A program made the translations under genes and the position numbers. The notes beneath the pieces were generated by a model. It was not told the DNA's origin and ran no database searches. It worked only from the letters and a program-made list of their open reading frames with translations. Positions 8,857 to 17,503 of a stretch of DNA of 64,000 bases are shown piece by piece (position 1 is the stretch's first letter; every line of letters starts with the position of its first letter). This DNA comes from JAXDTI01 sp034090045 (GTDB lineage Bacteria > Actinomycetota > Actinomycetes > Actinomycetales > Actinomycetaceae): NCBI GenBank assembly GCA_034090045.1, contig JAXDTI010000006.1, positions 61,219-125,218 of the forward strand, in the 5' to 3' direction.

Positions 8857-9300
8857 TTAGGGCTGTTTTTTTCTGCTGCTGTTTCGTTTCTGGGCGAGCG
8901 TCAAAAGCTGTTCTAGTTCTTCGCTACCGAGTTGGTTCGTCATGTCCTCGCGAAGCACCTGAATCATTTCACATTGCAGGGTTTTCCAAAACCGAACACC
9001 GCGCTCGGTGAGCTTCACAATCGTGTGGCGTCGGTCATCACGGGAAAGCTCACGTTCCATCAGCCCCAGGCTAACCATGCGGTCGATTGCCCGGGTCGCG
9101 CCCGAACGAGTCAGCCCCACTGTTTCGGCGAGATCGCTGATAAACATATGTTTGCCGCGAACTTGGTGCAGGGTGTTTAACATATCATAGTCCACCACAT
9201 TCACGTGTCGGGCAGTTAAGAGGCGGTTCGTCGCCAACCAGCAGCTCCGGGTTGCCTGCAACATCCCCTCCCAGGAACTATCCTCTTCAATGATGCTCAT
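8857..9300 (-). CDS. MarR family transcriptional regulator
   Basis: A 147-residue winged-helix repressor. The DNA-binding helices are FISDLAETVGLTRSGATRAIDRMVSLG (about residues 53-79), followed by the wing with RELSRDDRRHTIVKLTERG, typical of MarR. The gene is divergent from the ABC exporter pair with 153 bases between the start codons, the classical arrangement in which MarR controls an efflux system and itself. The ligand is unknown. The start ATG at 9300 fits the usual family N-terminus length. Confidence 0.9.
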   Translation of the reverse strand: MSIIEEDSSWEGMLQATRSCWLATNRLLTARHVNVVDYDMLNTLHQVRGKHMFISDLAETVGLTRSGATRAIDRMVSLGLMERELSRDDRRHTIVKLTERGVRFWKTLQCEMIQVLREDMTNQLGSEELEQLLTLAQKRNSSRKKQP

Positions 9301-9340
9301 GCTGCGCTCTCCATATCCCTCAAATCTCGGCTAAGACTGA

Positions 9341-9359
9341 CACAGGCTATCATTCTGTG
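9341..9359. promoter_or_regulatory. Possible MarR operator (inverted repeat)
   Basis: CACAG at 9341-9345 and CTGTG at 9355-9359 form an inverted repeat with a 9-base spacer, about 95 bases before the exporter start and 40 before the marR start. Position between the divergent genes suits an operator. Arms are only five bases, so this is a suggestion. Confidence 0.3.
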
Positions 9360-9453
9360 CTGGTTTTTTCCTGTGCGGTGAGACTTTTCTGGTCGCTTCC
9401 TAGCTGCTGTAGACTATCCAGGATATATTGGGCGATTCGCTACAGGAGGGGTT

Positions 9454-11202
9454 ATGCTGATTCGGCTCGCCTTCCAGTATTTTCGCGGACATATTGCCAC
9501 CGTAATCGCGGTGGTGTTGTTGCAGGTAATCCAGGCTATGGTGAATCTGGTGTTGCCCACGTTGAACGCCATGATTATAGACAACGGCGTGGTGAAAACC
9601 GATATAGGCTATATCGTCCGTGTTGGTGCCTTGATGGTGGGAGTCACGATAGTGCAGCTGGTGTTCGCGGTGTTGGCGACACTGCTAGCTGCCAGACTGG
9701 CGATGGGCTTTGGCTATCATGTGCGCGGACAACTCTACGGTCATATTCTGCGGCTCTCTATCGGTAACGTTCGCTCCTTCGGTGCCGGATCGCTGGTCAC
9801 CCGCACCACTAACGATGTGGTGCAGATGCAGATGGTTGTGCTCATGACTTTTACCATGGTGCTTTTTGCTCCGATCATGGGGATCGGGTCGCTGGTTCTC
9901 GCACTCACGATCGATCCGCTACTCACCCTGATATTGGTGGTGGCTATTCCACTGCTGCTGCTAATACTGGTGGTGTTGCTGCGCAAAATCAGGCCGCTCT
10001 TCGAGGTGAACCAGACCCGAATCGATGCGATAAACCGCCTCATGGGGGAGCATCTCAGCGGTGTGCGTGTGATTCGGGCTTTCGTTCGTCAGGATTTTCA
10101 ACGTGAACGCTTCTATGCTGCTTCTGGCGAATTGCGGCAGGTCATGTTACGGATCGGTTCGATTTTTGCGGTACTGTTCCCGGCTGTCGATGTGATTATC
10201 GGTCTGGCAATGGCGCTCACCCTGTGGTTCGGTGCCGGCCGCGTCGATGTTGGCGGTATCGGTATCGGTGAGCTAACCGCGCTGCTCACATACCTGATGC
10301 ACGTGCTCTTCTCGATAATGATGGCGACCATGATTTTCATGATTTTCCCGCGCGCCGAAGTATCGGCCTCCCGCGCGGTCGCGGTTCTGGAGACGCAGCC
10401 GGCAATTGCCTCACCGGAACGAGTGGTGGCGCTGCCCCAGGGGCACCTGTCGTTTTCGCTGCGGGACGTGCGGGTCCAATTCGAGGGGGCACCTGAGCCG
10501 GCACTAGATAACATTAACCTGGATATTCGAGTCGGTCTCACGACCGCTATTATCGGTTCTACCGGCTCGGGAAAATCGACTCTGATCCACCTGCTGCCCC
10601 GTCTCATAGACCCCACATCCGGAACGGTTTTGATCTCAGGTGACAGCTCCTCTGTAAACCTTAAACAGCTTGACCTCGACACCCTGCGCAGTCGCATTGC
10701 CTGGGTGCCCCAAAAGGCCTATCTCTTCGCCGGTACTATCGCCGAAAATGTTGCTGCTGCACGCGGTGAGGATATTGATTCTAAACGAGTAGTGCAGGCG
10801 CTGGAGTGGGCTCAGGGGATGGAGTTTGTCTCTGAATACGATGAGGGTATCTACCATACAGTTCATCCCGGTGGTGCCGACCTGTCTGGTGGTCAGCGTG
10901 CCCGAGTGGCGCTGGCTCGTGCCCTGTATCGACGCGCTGACCTGTATATTCTCGATGATTCGCTATCGGCCTTGGACTACGGAACAGATGCTGCGGTGCG
11001 TGGCGCCCTGCCGGAGGCAACGGCAGGAGCCGCGGTGGTGATAGTAGCTTCGCGGGTGGCAACTATCAGACATATGGACAGTATCGTGGTGATGGATGAG
11101 GGTCGTATTGTCGGCACTGGAACCCACGATGAACTCGTAGAATCTTGTGAAACTTATCGTGAAATAATCGCTTCACAGCTTTCTGAATCGGAGGTGCGCT
11201 GA
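9454..11202 (+). CDS. Heterodimeric ABC exporter subunit A (degenerate ATPase site)
   Basis: A 582-residue half-transporter: an N-terminal type I exporter membrane domain with about six helices (residues 1-310) and a nucleotide-binding domain (about 330-575). The NBD has Walker A IIGSTGSGKST, signature LSGGQRARVALARAL and Walker B LYILDDSLSALD. The catalytic Glu after Walker B is Asp, and the H-loop His is replaced (VASRVAT where AHRLST is expected). These changes are typical of the inactive-site partner of heterodimers such as TM287/288 or BmrCD. A good AGGAGGGG site precedes the start. The stop overlaps the next start (TGATG). Likely a multidrug or small-molecule exporter controlled by the divergent MarR. 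Confidence 0.9.
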   Translation: MLIRLAFQYFRGHIATVIAVVLLQVIQAMVNLVLPTLNAMIIDNGVVKTDIGYIVRVGALMVGVTIVQLVFAVLATLLAARLAMGFGYHVRGQLYGHILRLSIGNVRSFGAGSLVTRTTNDVVQMQMVVLMTFTMVLFAPIMGIGSLVLALTIDPLLTLILVVAIPLLLLILVVLLRKIRPLFEVNQTRIDAINRLMGEHLSGVRVIRAFVRQDFQRERFYAASGELRQVMLRIGSIFAVLFPAVDVIIGLAMALTLWFGAGRVDVGGIGIGELTALLTYLMHVLFSIMMATMIFMIFPRAEVSASRAVAVLETQPAIASPERVVALPQGHLSFSLRDVRVQFEGAPEPALDNINLDIRVGLTTAIIGSTGSGKSTLIHLLPRLIDPTSGTVLISGDSSSVNLKQLDLDTLRSRIAWVPQKAYLFAGTIAENVAAARGEDIDSKRVVQALEWAQGMEFVSEYDEGIYHTVHPGGADLSGGQRARVALARALYRRADLYILDDSLSALDYGTDAAVRGALPEATAGAAVVIVASRVATIRHMDSIVVMDEGRIVGTGTHDELVESCETYREIIASQLSESEVR

Positions 11203-13100
11203 TGCCGCCGAGTGGAGGAATGAGAGGCGCTCACGGTAACTCCGGTGATTTGACGGTTCGCGATGCACGCGGAACGCTGCGGCGGCTTGCTAAACTATAT
11301 GCGCCACAGCGTTGGCGAATCTTGGTAATAGCGATAGCTGAACTAGTCGGAGTATTGGCTTCGGTGGCGGCACCGGCATTGATAGGGGTCGCTACTAACG
11401 TGATTTTCACCGGCGTGCTCGGCAAAATGCTGGGTCAAGGCACCACCCGCGCCCAGGCGGTCGCACAACTACGGGCCGAGGGTAACGACGATTTGGCGGC
11501 AATGGTGCAAACCGCCGCCGTAACCCCCGGGGACGGTATCAACTTCAACTTATTGCTGCAAGTCGTGGCCGGTATTGCGGGTGCTTATCTGCTTCAGGCG
11601 TTGGCACATTGGGCATCGGCTCTGCTGGCACGCCGCGCTGTACAAGACAGCGCATACCGTCTCCGAGGGATGGTCTACGACCACGTGGATCGCTTGCCGG
11701 TCGCCTATATCGACGAGCAGCCGCGCGGTGACCTGATTTCACGAATGACCAATGACATAGACAACACGATGCAGTCGATCCAGCACTCTGCAACCCAGAT
11801 GATTCGTTCACTGCTGCAACTCTTAGGAGTTATCGTGATGATGATGTTGCTATCGGTGAAACTGGCCTTTATAGCACTCGTTTTGATTCCGGTGGGTGCC
11901 CTGGTGGCGGGGGTAATCGCAAAAAAAGCGGCCCCCGCCTTCAAAGCCCAGTGGCGAGCCACAGGCGATATCTCCTCCCTGGTCGATGATTCTTTCAGCG
12001 GACACGAGGTGATCGAGGCCTACGGTCTGGCACGGCAACAGAAAGACATTTTTAATAAAAAGAATTACGAGCTGTTCACGGTATCCTATCGTTCACAGTT
12101 TCTCTCTGGCGCGATCCGACCGGTGATGAGTGTCTTTTCGAATATGTCATTTGTGGTGCTAGCCGTGGTTGGCGGTCTCGAGATCCTGGCCGGTGCGATG
12201 ACACTAGGCATGGTCCAGGCCTTTATTACCTATTCGCGGCAGCTATCACAGCCGGTCGAGTCGCTCGCCGGACAGGTCAATATGGTGCAATCGGCTCTCG
12301 CCAGCGCGGAGCGGGTTTATGCGCTGTTGGATGCGGAACCGATGCCGGCGCAGAAACAGACGCGCCCCTACCGCGGCGGTGACGTGGAATTTAACGAGGT
12401 GGAGTTCGGGTATCACCCTGACCAGGTGGTGCTTGACCACTTGACCTTCACGGTGCGTTCCGGCGAGACGGTCGCGATTGTGGGTAAAACCGGGGTTGGG
12501 AAAACCACGCTAATTAATCTGTTTATGCGTTTCTATGATTTGCGTGGCGGCGAGATCCGGATTGGTGGAGTCAATATCGCGGATATGTCAGCGGATGATT
12601 TGCGTTCCCGAGTGGCGATGGTGCTGCAGGACACCTGGCTTTTCGAGGGCACGATTCGAGATAACATTCGTTTCGGGAATCCCGAAGCCAGTGACGATGA
12701 GGTATATGGTGCGGCTCGCGCGGTTGGCGTTCACCGCATGATCCGCTCACTGCCGGAGGGCTATGACACGATAGTTGGGAACGCCTCAGGCGCGGTTTCT
12801 GCCGGTGAGAAACAGTTGATTACGATCGCGAGGGCGTTTTTGTCTCATCCGGAGGTGCTGATTTTGGACGAGGCTACCTCCTCGGTGGACACCCGCACCG
12901 AAATGCAGGTTCAAAGAGCGATGCAGCGACTACGGGTCGGGCGAACCTCTTTTGTGATTGCGCATCGGCTCTCCACCATTCAGGATGCCGACCGCATATT
13001 AGTGCTAGCCGAGGGGCAGCTGGTGGAGTCGGGGACTTTCACGGAGCTGCTGGCTCGCGGCGGAGTGTTTGCAGACCTGTACCAAGCCCAGTTTCAATAG
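11202..13100 (+). CDS. Heterodimeric ABC exporter subunit B (catalytic site)
   Basis: A 632-residue half-transporter and partner of the preceding gene, with the start overlapping its stop codon and a GGAGGTG site just upstream. The membrane domain has an extra loop (about residues 70-110) between helices 1 and 2. The NBD has Walker A AIVGKTGVGKTTL, an atypical signature VSAGEKQLITIARAF, Walker B VLILDEATSSVD with the catalytic Glu, and the H-loop IAHRLST. It therefore supplies the intact catalytic residues. Its unusual SAGE signature would face the degenerate site of subunit A, as in known heterodimeric exporters. The substrate cannot be inferred. Confidence 0.9.
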   Translation: MPPSGGMRGAHGNSGDLTVRDARGTLRRLAKLYAPQRWRILVIAIAELVGVLASVAAPALIGVATNVIFTGVLGKMLGQGTTRAQAVAQLRAEGNDDLAAMVQTAAVTPGDGINFNLLLQVVAGIAGAYLLQALAHWASALLARRAVQDSAYRLRGMVYDHVDRLPVAYIDEQPRGDLISRMTNDIDNTMQSIQHSATQMIRSLLQLLGVIVMMMLLSVKLAFIALVLIPVGALVAGVIAKKAAPAFKAQWRATGDISSLVDDSFSGHEVIEAYGLARQQKDIFNKKNYELFTVSYRSQFLSGAIRPVMSVFSNMSFVVLAVVGGLEILAGAMTLGMVQAFITYSRQLSQPVESLAGQVNMVQSALASAERVYALLDAEPMPAQKQTRPYRGGDVEFNEVEFGYHPDQVVLDHLTFTVRSGETVAIVGKTGVGKTTLINLFMRFYDLRGGEIRIGGVNIADMSADDLRSRVAMVLQDTWLFEGTIRDNIRFGNPEASDDEVYGAARAVGVHRMIRSLPEGYDTIVGNASGAVSAGEKQLITIARAFLSHPEVLILDEATSSVDTRTEMQVQRAMQRLRVGRTSFVIAHRLSTIQDADRILVLAEGQLVESGTFTELLARGGVFADLYQAQFQ

Positions 13101-13129
13101 TGGTAAATTTGGGTTCTGCTGTACACAAA

Positions 13130-13155
13130 GCCGGGTTTTTTGACAAAAAACCGGC
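13130..13155 (+). terminator. Terminator after the ABC exporter operon
   Basis: GCCGGGTTTTTT, a three-base loop GAC, then AAAAAACCGGC form a nearly perfect hairpin 30 bases after the exporter stop codon. The rest of the gap to 13303 holds no convincing gene. Confidence 0.7.
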
Positions 13156-13303
13156 ATTTCGGGCTTATTAACGACAAATTTTCATGTTTTATGCACGCGA
13201 GCTGGCGTGAGGTCAGGCTTGAGAGGGAGTGTGCGGTCGGGTTCGCGCTGTCCCCAGCGGATGCTTGGTGGGTGTGTGACACCAGATTTTATAGGATTGG
13301 AGG

Positions 13304-13675
13304 ATGAAACATACGGGGCGGGTGATATTGCTGGTGCTGGGCTTTGTGTCGCTAGGCTTGGCGTTCGCGGGTGCCGCGCTTCCGGTTATTCCGGCTACCC
13401 CGTTCCTGATAGTGGCGCTGTTTTGTTTTGACCGTAGTTCTGAGCGTTGGCACAACTGGCTCCGTAACCACCGTTTTTTTGGCTCCTACCTGCGGGAATA
13501 TGAGCGCCGGGAGATGCGGTTGCGCAACAAGCTGCTCACTGTTGGGCCGCTGTGGCTGGGTGTGGGGCTGAGTTTTTGGTTCGCCCATGGGTATCTGTGG
13601 GTGACGATTGTGTTGGCAATTTTTGCCGCCGCGATGACCGTGCACCTCTTTACTCTCAGCCCCGATAAGGACTAG
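13304..13675 (+). CDS. DUF454 (YbaN-like) inner-membrane protein
   Basis: A 123-residue protein with the DUF454 hallmark near the N-terminus: GFVSLGLAFAGAALPVIPATPFLIVALFCF forms one long hydrophobic hairpin with the conserved LPxxPxTPF motif. The charged FDRSSERWHNWLRNHRFFGSYLREYE stretch follows, then two more membrane segments at residues about 78-110. Function is not established; I recall the family occurring near haem and iron genes in other bacteria. Here it lies 305 bases before the haem-uptake operon on the same strand. Whether they share a transcript is unclear. Confidence 0.8.
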   Translation: MKHTGRVILLVLGFVSLGLAFAGAALPVIPATPFLIVALFCFDRSSERWHNWLRNHRFFGSYLREYERREMRLRNKLLTVGPLWLGVGLSFWFAHGYLWVTIVLAIFAAAMTVHLFTLSPDKD

Positions 13676-13979
13676 TTTCCGCCACAGTATCAATCAGGGG
13701 GCAGCGTCGCGGGTATCGTCAATCGCTGGGCGCATCATCGGTGTTATCCTCGTGAGTGACGGGAGGCAGAGCACTCCGTCTGCGCAGGGATTGGGGACGG
13801 GGTGTCAGAAAGGCATAGACCACCATAAATGCCGTACAGATGGCGCAGCCAGCAAAAACACCTAATATGACGCTATGTCATCAAACATAATTACATTAAT
13901 CTTTCATAATTCGGGGTTTCCTGTGCTACTTTGCAAAGGAATTACAAAGGAGCGTTCGCTCCCGACCTATGGAGGCAAT
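13676..13979. other. Intergenic region upstream of the haem-uptake operon
   Basis: About 300 bases without a secure gene. The right half (about 13870-13970) is clearly A/T-rich and should carry the promoter of the htaA operon, but I see no convincing DtxR/IdeR iron box and no unambiguous -35/-10 pair. On the minus strand, 13719-13877 is an open frame with a hydrophobic stretch (VFAGCAICTAFMVVYAFL) but no proper start codon before the internal ATG at 13826. Confidence 0.4.
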
Positions 13980-16379
13980 GTGGACACCAATACAATCAGA
14001 CGTAGCCTGGCCGCCCTGGCAGCCATCGCCGTGGTATTTATCGGAGCCGTCGTGATGGCGATTCCGGCGAGCGCCGAAACGCAGCAGAAAATCACCGGCG
14101 GCACCCTAACCTGGGGAGTTAAGGAATCGTTCAGGAACTACCTGCTGGTGATGCCGATATCCTCCGGTAAGATTGAGCCGGTTGCGCCCGCCGTTGAAAA
14201 CCCGACCTCAGCAGCCTCCACCGTGAAGAAAGAACACGGTGTTATGGATATGCCGGTGACTGCCGGCGGCACCTGGAACGCCGCCAACCCCGGCATCGTT
14301 CCCACGACGGGTGGTGTACATTTCCTGGGGCACCCGGACGGTAAAGGTGCCTATATCCTGGACTTCCAGTTGGTGAACCCGCAGGTAGTGATAAAAGGCG
14401 CGAGTGCCACTATTACCGCCGAGGTGAGTGGATATCAGTTCGAGTCGATATTCAAGATCGGTCCATTCAAGGATTACGGTCGAATTGACGTAGCGAACTT
14501 TGCGACCGTGACGAAAACCGAAAAAGACAATACCGCGACCTACACCCTAAGCGGCGCTACGCTCACCGAAGCAGCGGTGCCGGCGTTCAATAACTATGAT
14601 GCCGGAGCTGAACTTGACGATGCCACGCTCACCGTGAAATACGAGGACGTTGCGGTTACACCAACTGAGCCGGATCCGAGCACACCGACAACCGAACCGA
14701 CGAAACCGAGCGAACCGAGCACGCCGACAACCGAGCCGAGCACGCCGACAACCCCGAGTATCGGTCAGCCCTTCTCCGCGACCAGCTGGGTCGATTGGGG
14801 CTTCAAAGAGTCCTTCCGCAAATACATTGTGAACCAGTTCGCAAAGGGCACCCAGACACTCAGCGAAGGTGCCGCTGGTCTGCCGAGTAACACTGACGGT
14901 CAGTTCACTGATATGCAGCAGGCCTATCGGTTCCCGTTGGCCAGCAAAAACATCGACCTCGATAACTTGAGCGAGCTGGCTTTCACCGGGAAACTCAACT
15001 TCAACGCCCACGGTGGTGTGATGAACGTGACGCTTTCGAACCCGCAGATTACGCTGCGGGACGGTAAATGGATACTCAGCGCCACCTCAACTGAGTCCAA
15101 CGGTGACGCCGCCGAGGTCGCTCTCGCCGAACTGGGGGAGCCCAATATCGTAAAGTCAATCGACAGCGGGGATGCCGCCATCACCTGGTCAAAAGTGGTT
15201 GCCCTGCAGGGAACGACCGATGTGTTTGGCAAGAACTATGCGGCGGGCACACAGCTGGATCCGGTTAGCGTGTACCTGGCATCCGCTGTGTTGAGCCAAC
15301 CCGACCCCCAAGTACCACCGACAGTAAGCGTCAGTGAGAATAATGTTACCGCCGGCGCAACAGTAACACTGATTGCCAGCGGTTTTACCCCCGGCGAGAC
15401 CGTTCGTTTCACCGTGCACTCTGACCCGATAGATGCCGGCAGTGTGGTCGCCGACAACAACGGCGATGCCTCTGTGGCTTTCGCGATTCCTGCCGGTTTC
15501 GCCGCCGGCACCCACACGGTTGTCGCCACCGGAGAAACCAGCGGAACAGTTGCCCAAACCACTTTCACCGTGCAGGCTCCGGCATCGCCAACCCAGCCGG
15601 GTAGCACTACGCAACCCGACCAGGGCACCCCATTAAATGTGGAGGCACCCTCAGGGAACACGACCCGTAAGGTCGTGACCCCGACCCGCCAAATCGACAC
15701 CTCAAAGAAATGCTTGACCAGCGGAACTATGACATGGGGGGTGAAAGAAAGTTTCACTACCTATATTCGCGGAAAAATAGCGAAAGGCGGCTGGACCCTG
15801 GGAGGCGGCAGCACCTGGAACGGCAGCGCCTTTACGTTCCCAACCAGCAGCGGAACCTATAACACGAGATCTGCTTCAGGGACGTTCTCGTTTGGCGGAT
15901 CCGTGCACTTTACCGGTCATGAGGGCGTACTCGACGTGATACTGTCGAACCCGTCACTGGTAGTGAACGGTTCCAGCGCGGCGCTCTATGTAAACGCCAC
16001 CACCAGTTCCGCCACCACCGGGCAGAAAACCGATATGGGCCGAGTGCATTTCGCTAATGTTGCCCTAAGCGGCGTGAGCGTGAAAGGCACCCAGTTGAAC
16101 GCTAAATCGAACTCCGTCACCCTCACCGACACCGGAGCTAAGGCGTTCGCAGGGTTCTATAAGACCGGGCAGGCTCTCGATAACCTCAGTGTGAGTACCG
16201 GTGTGGAAAACTGCGAATACGTGGATCCAGCTACCGGTCAGATCATTGACCGTTCCGCGACACTAGGCAACACCGGCGCACTGCAGGTCGGGTTGTTGAT
16301 GCTGGTGGCTGTGCTTGCGACACTTACCGGTGTCGTGTTGCTCTTCAGGCATTCGTCTCGCCATAAGTCACAGTGCTGA
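13980..16379 (+). CDS. htaA: Surface haem-binding protein with three HtaA domains
   Basis: A 799-residue cell-surface protein. A signal peptide (LAALAAIAVVFIGAVVMAIPASA) ends near residue 34. It is followed by three HtaA domains, each opening with the hallmark: LTWGVKESFRNYL, VDWGFKESFRKYI and MTWGVKESFTTYI. A Thr/Pro/Glu-rich spacer (repeats of TEPSTPTT) separates domains 1 and 2. An Ig-like module (VSENNVTAGATVTLIASGF) lies between domains 2 and 3. The C-terminus has a membrane segment and a basic tail, preceded by LGNTG. HtaA domains bind haem and haemoglobin in corynebacteria. The GTG at 13980 with GGAGG upstream is chosen; an earlier start would spoil the signal peptide. First gene of the operon with hmuTUV. 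Confidence 0.9.
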   Translation: MDTNTIRRSLAALAAIAVVFIGAVVMAIPASAETQQKITGGTLTWGVKESFRNYLLVMPISSGKIEPVAPAVENPTSAASTVKKEHGVMDMPVTAGGTWNAANPGIVPTTGGVHFLGHPDGKGAYILDFQLVNPQVVIKGASATITAEVSGYQFESIFKIGPFKDYGRIDVANFATVTKTEKDNTATYTLSGATLTEAAVPAFNNYDAGAELDDATLTVKYEDVAVTPTEPDPSTPTTEPTKPSEPSTPTTEPSTPTTPSIGQPFSATSWVDWGFKESFRKYIVNQFAKGTQTLSEGAAGLPSNTDGQFTDMQQAYRFPLASKNIDLDNLSELAFTGKLNFNAHGGVMNVTLSNPQITLRDGKWILSATSTESNGDAAEVALAELGEPNIVKSIDSGDAAITWSKVVALQGTTDVFGKNYAAGTQLDPVSVYLASAVLSQPDPQVPPTVSVSENNVTAGATVTLIASGFTPGETVRFTVHSDPIDAGSVVADNNGDASVAFAIPAGFAAGTHTVVATGETSGTVAQTTFTVQAPASPTQPGSTTQPDQGTPLNVEAPSGNTTRKVVTPTRQIDTSKKCLTSGTMTWGVKESFTTYIRGKIAKGGWTLGGGSTWNGSAFTFPTSSGTYNTRSASGTFSFGGSVHFTGHEGVLDVILSNPSLVVNGSSAALYVNATTSSATTGQKTDMGRVHFANVALSGVSVKGTQLNAKSNSVTLTDTGAKAFAGFYKTGQALDNLSVSTGVENCEYVDPATGQIIDRSATLGNTGALQVGLLMLVAVLATLTGVVLLFRHSSRHKSQC

Positions 16380-16390
16380 CAGGTGCTGCA

Positions 16391-17503
16391 ATGCACAGCG
16401 AATCTTCGATATCGAGGGTACCGGCAGCGGGCAGACTGCGAGTATTAGCAGTCTGCCTGTCGCTGTTTGCGCTGCTCGTAGTGACAGGCTGTGGCGTTGG
16501 CGATCAAGACGCGAACCCTAAACCAGCCGAAGAACCTGATGTGGCGACAAAGGACACGAACCTGCCAGACCCGCGCACCATTACCGGTTTGAGCGAAGTT
16601 GCCGAAATCGGCGACCCGGAAGTAATCGAAGGAACCTATAAAGTGAAACTGCCGGTTACCGTAACCGACTTTGAAGGCAAAAAGGTGCAGGTCAAAGACA
16701 GCTCGCGGATATTGCCGTTGGATTTGACCGGTAATATATCTCGTACACTGGTGGCACTGGGCATGGCCGATTCGATTGTGGGTCGCACCGTTTCGTCTAC
16801 CGAGGAGGTTCTCAAAGACGTGCCGGTGGTGACCAAATCCGGGCACAGCGTGAATGTGGAGGCGGCTCTGACGCTCAGACCAACCCTGGTGTTGACCGAC
16901 AAGTCGGTCGGTCCGGTGGAGGCTTTCGACCAGTTAGCGGCCTCCGGTGTTCCGGTTGTGGTGTTGGATTCTGACCATTCGTTGAAGAACCTTGAGGCAG
17001 GTATCGAGGCGGTAGCGAAAGCAGTCGGTATGGATCAGGCAGGGCAGGCGCTCGCGAAGCGCGCCCGCGGAGAGGTCGATGCGGCCGAAAAACAGATTGC
17101 GGCCTGGGTTCCCGAACAGCCCCTAAAAATCATTTTCCTCTATGTGCGTGGCACCGCCGGAGTGTTCTTTATTCTCGGTCCGGAAGAGGGCTCGACCGCG
17201 CTGATCGAATCAGTTGGTGGCAGTGATGTCGCCGCGGCAGCGAACCTCGGCTCGGTGACACCCGCCAGTGCCGAAGCCCTGCTCGCAACCAACCCGGAAA
17301 TATATTTCACGATGTCTGGCGGCCTGGATTCGACCGGCGGAGTGGAGGGGTTCTTTGCCCGAGACGGGGTAGCTGACACTATCGCCGGAAAGCACCGCAG
17401 GGTTGTCGCGATCCCTGACGGCATGAGCCTCTCCTTCGGGCCCCAGTCCGGTCAGGTGCTGCTAAACGTGGCGCGAGCCCTCTACGGGGTGAAGGATCGG
17501 TGA
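16391..17503 (+). CDS. hmuT: Haem ABC transporter substrate-binding lipoprotein
   Basis: The lipoprotein receptor that passes haem to the HmuUV permease. After a basic N-terminus there is a hydrophobic stretch and a lipobox-like LLVVTGC, so the mature protein is lipid-anchored at that Cys. The fold is the cobalamin/siderophore/haem type: LDLTGNISRTLVALGMADSIVGRT opens the N-lobe and VEAALTLRPTLVLTD ends it. A long helix links the lobes and the C-lobe ends LSFGPQSGQVLLNVARALYG. The frame opens at a GTG at 16373 inside the htaA stop; the ATG at 16391 gives the better signal sequence. It overlaps hmuU by four bases. Confidence 0.9.
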   Translation: MHSESSISRVPAAGRLRVLAVCLSLFALLVVTGCGVGDQDANPKPAEEPDVATKDTNLPDPRTITGLSEVAEIGDPEVIEGTYKVKLPVTVTDFEGKKVQVKDSSRILPLDLTGNISRTLVALGMADSIVGRTVSSTEEVLKDVPVVTKSGHSVNVEAALTLRPTLVLTDKSVGPVEAFDQLAASGVPVVVLDSDHSLKNLEAGIEAVAKAVGMDQAGQALAKRARGEVDAAEKQIAAWVPEQPLKIIFLYVRGTAGVFFILGPEEGSTALIESVGGSDVAAAANLGSVTPASAEALLATNPEIYFTMSGGLDSTGGVEGFFARDGVADTIAGKHRRVVAIPDGMSLSFGPQSGQVLLNVARALYGVKDR

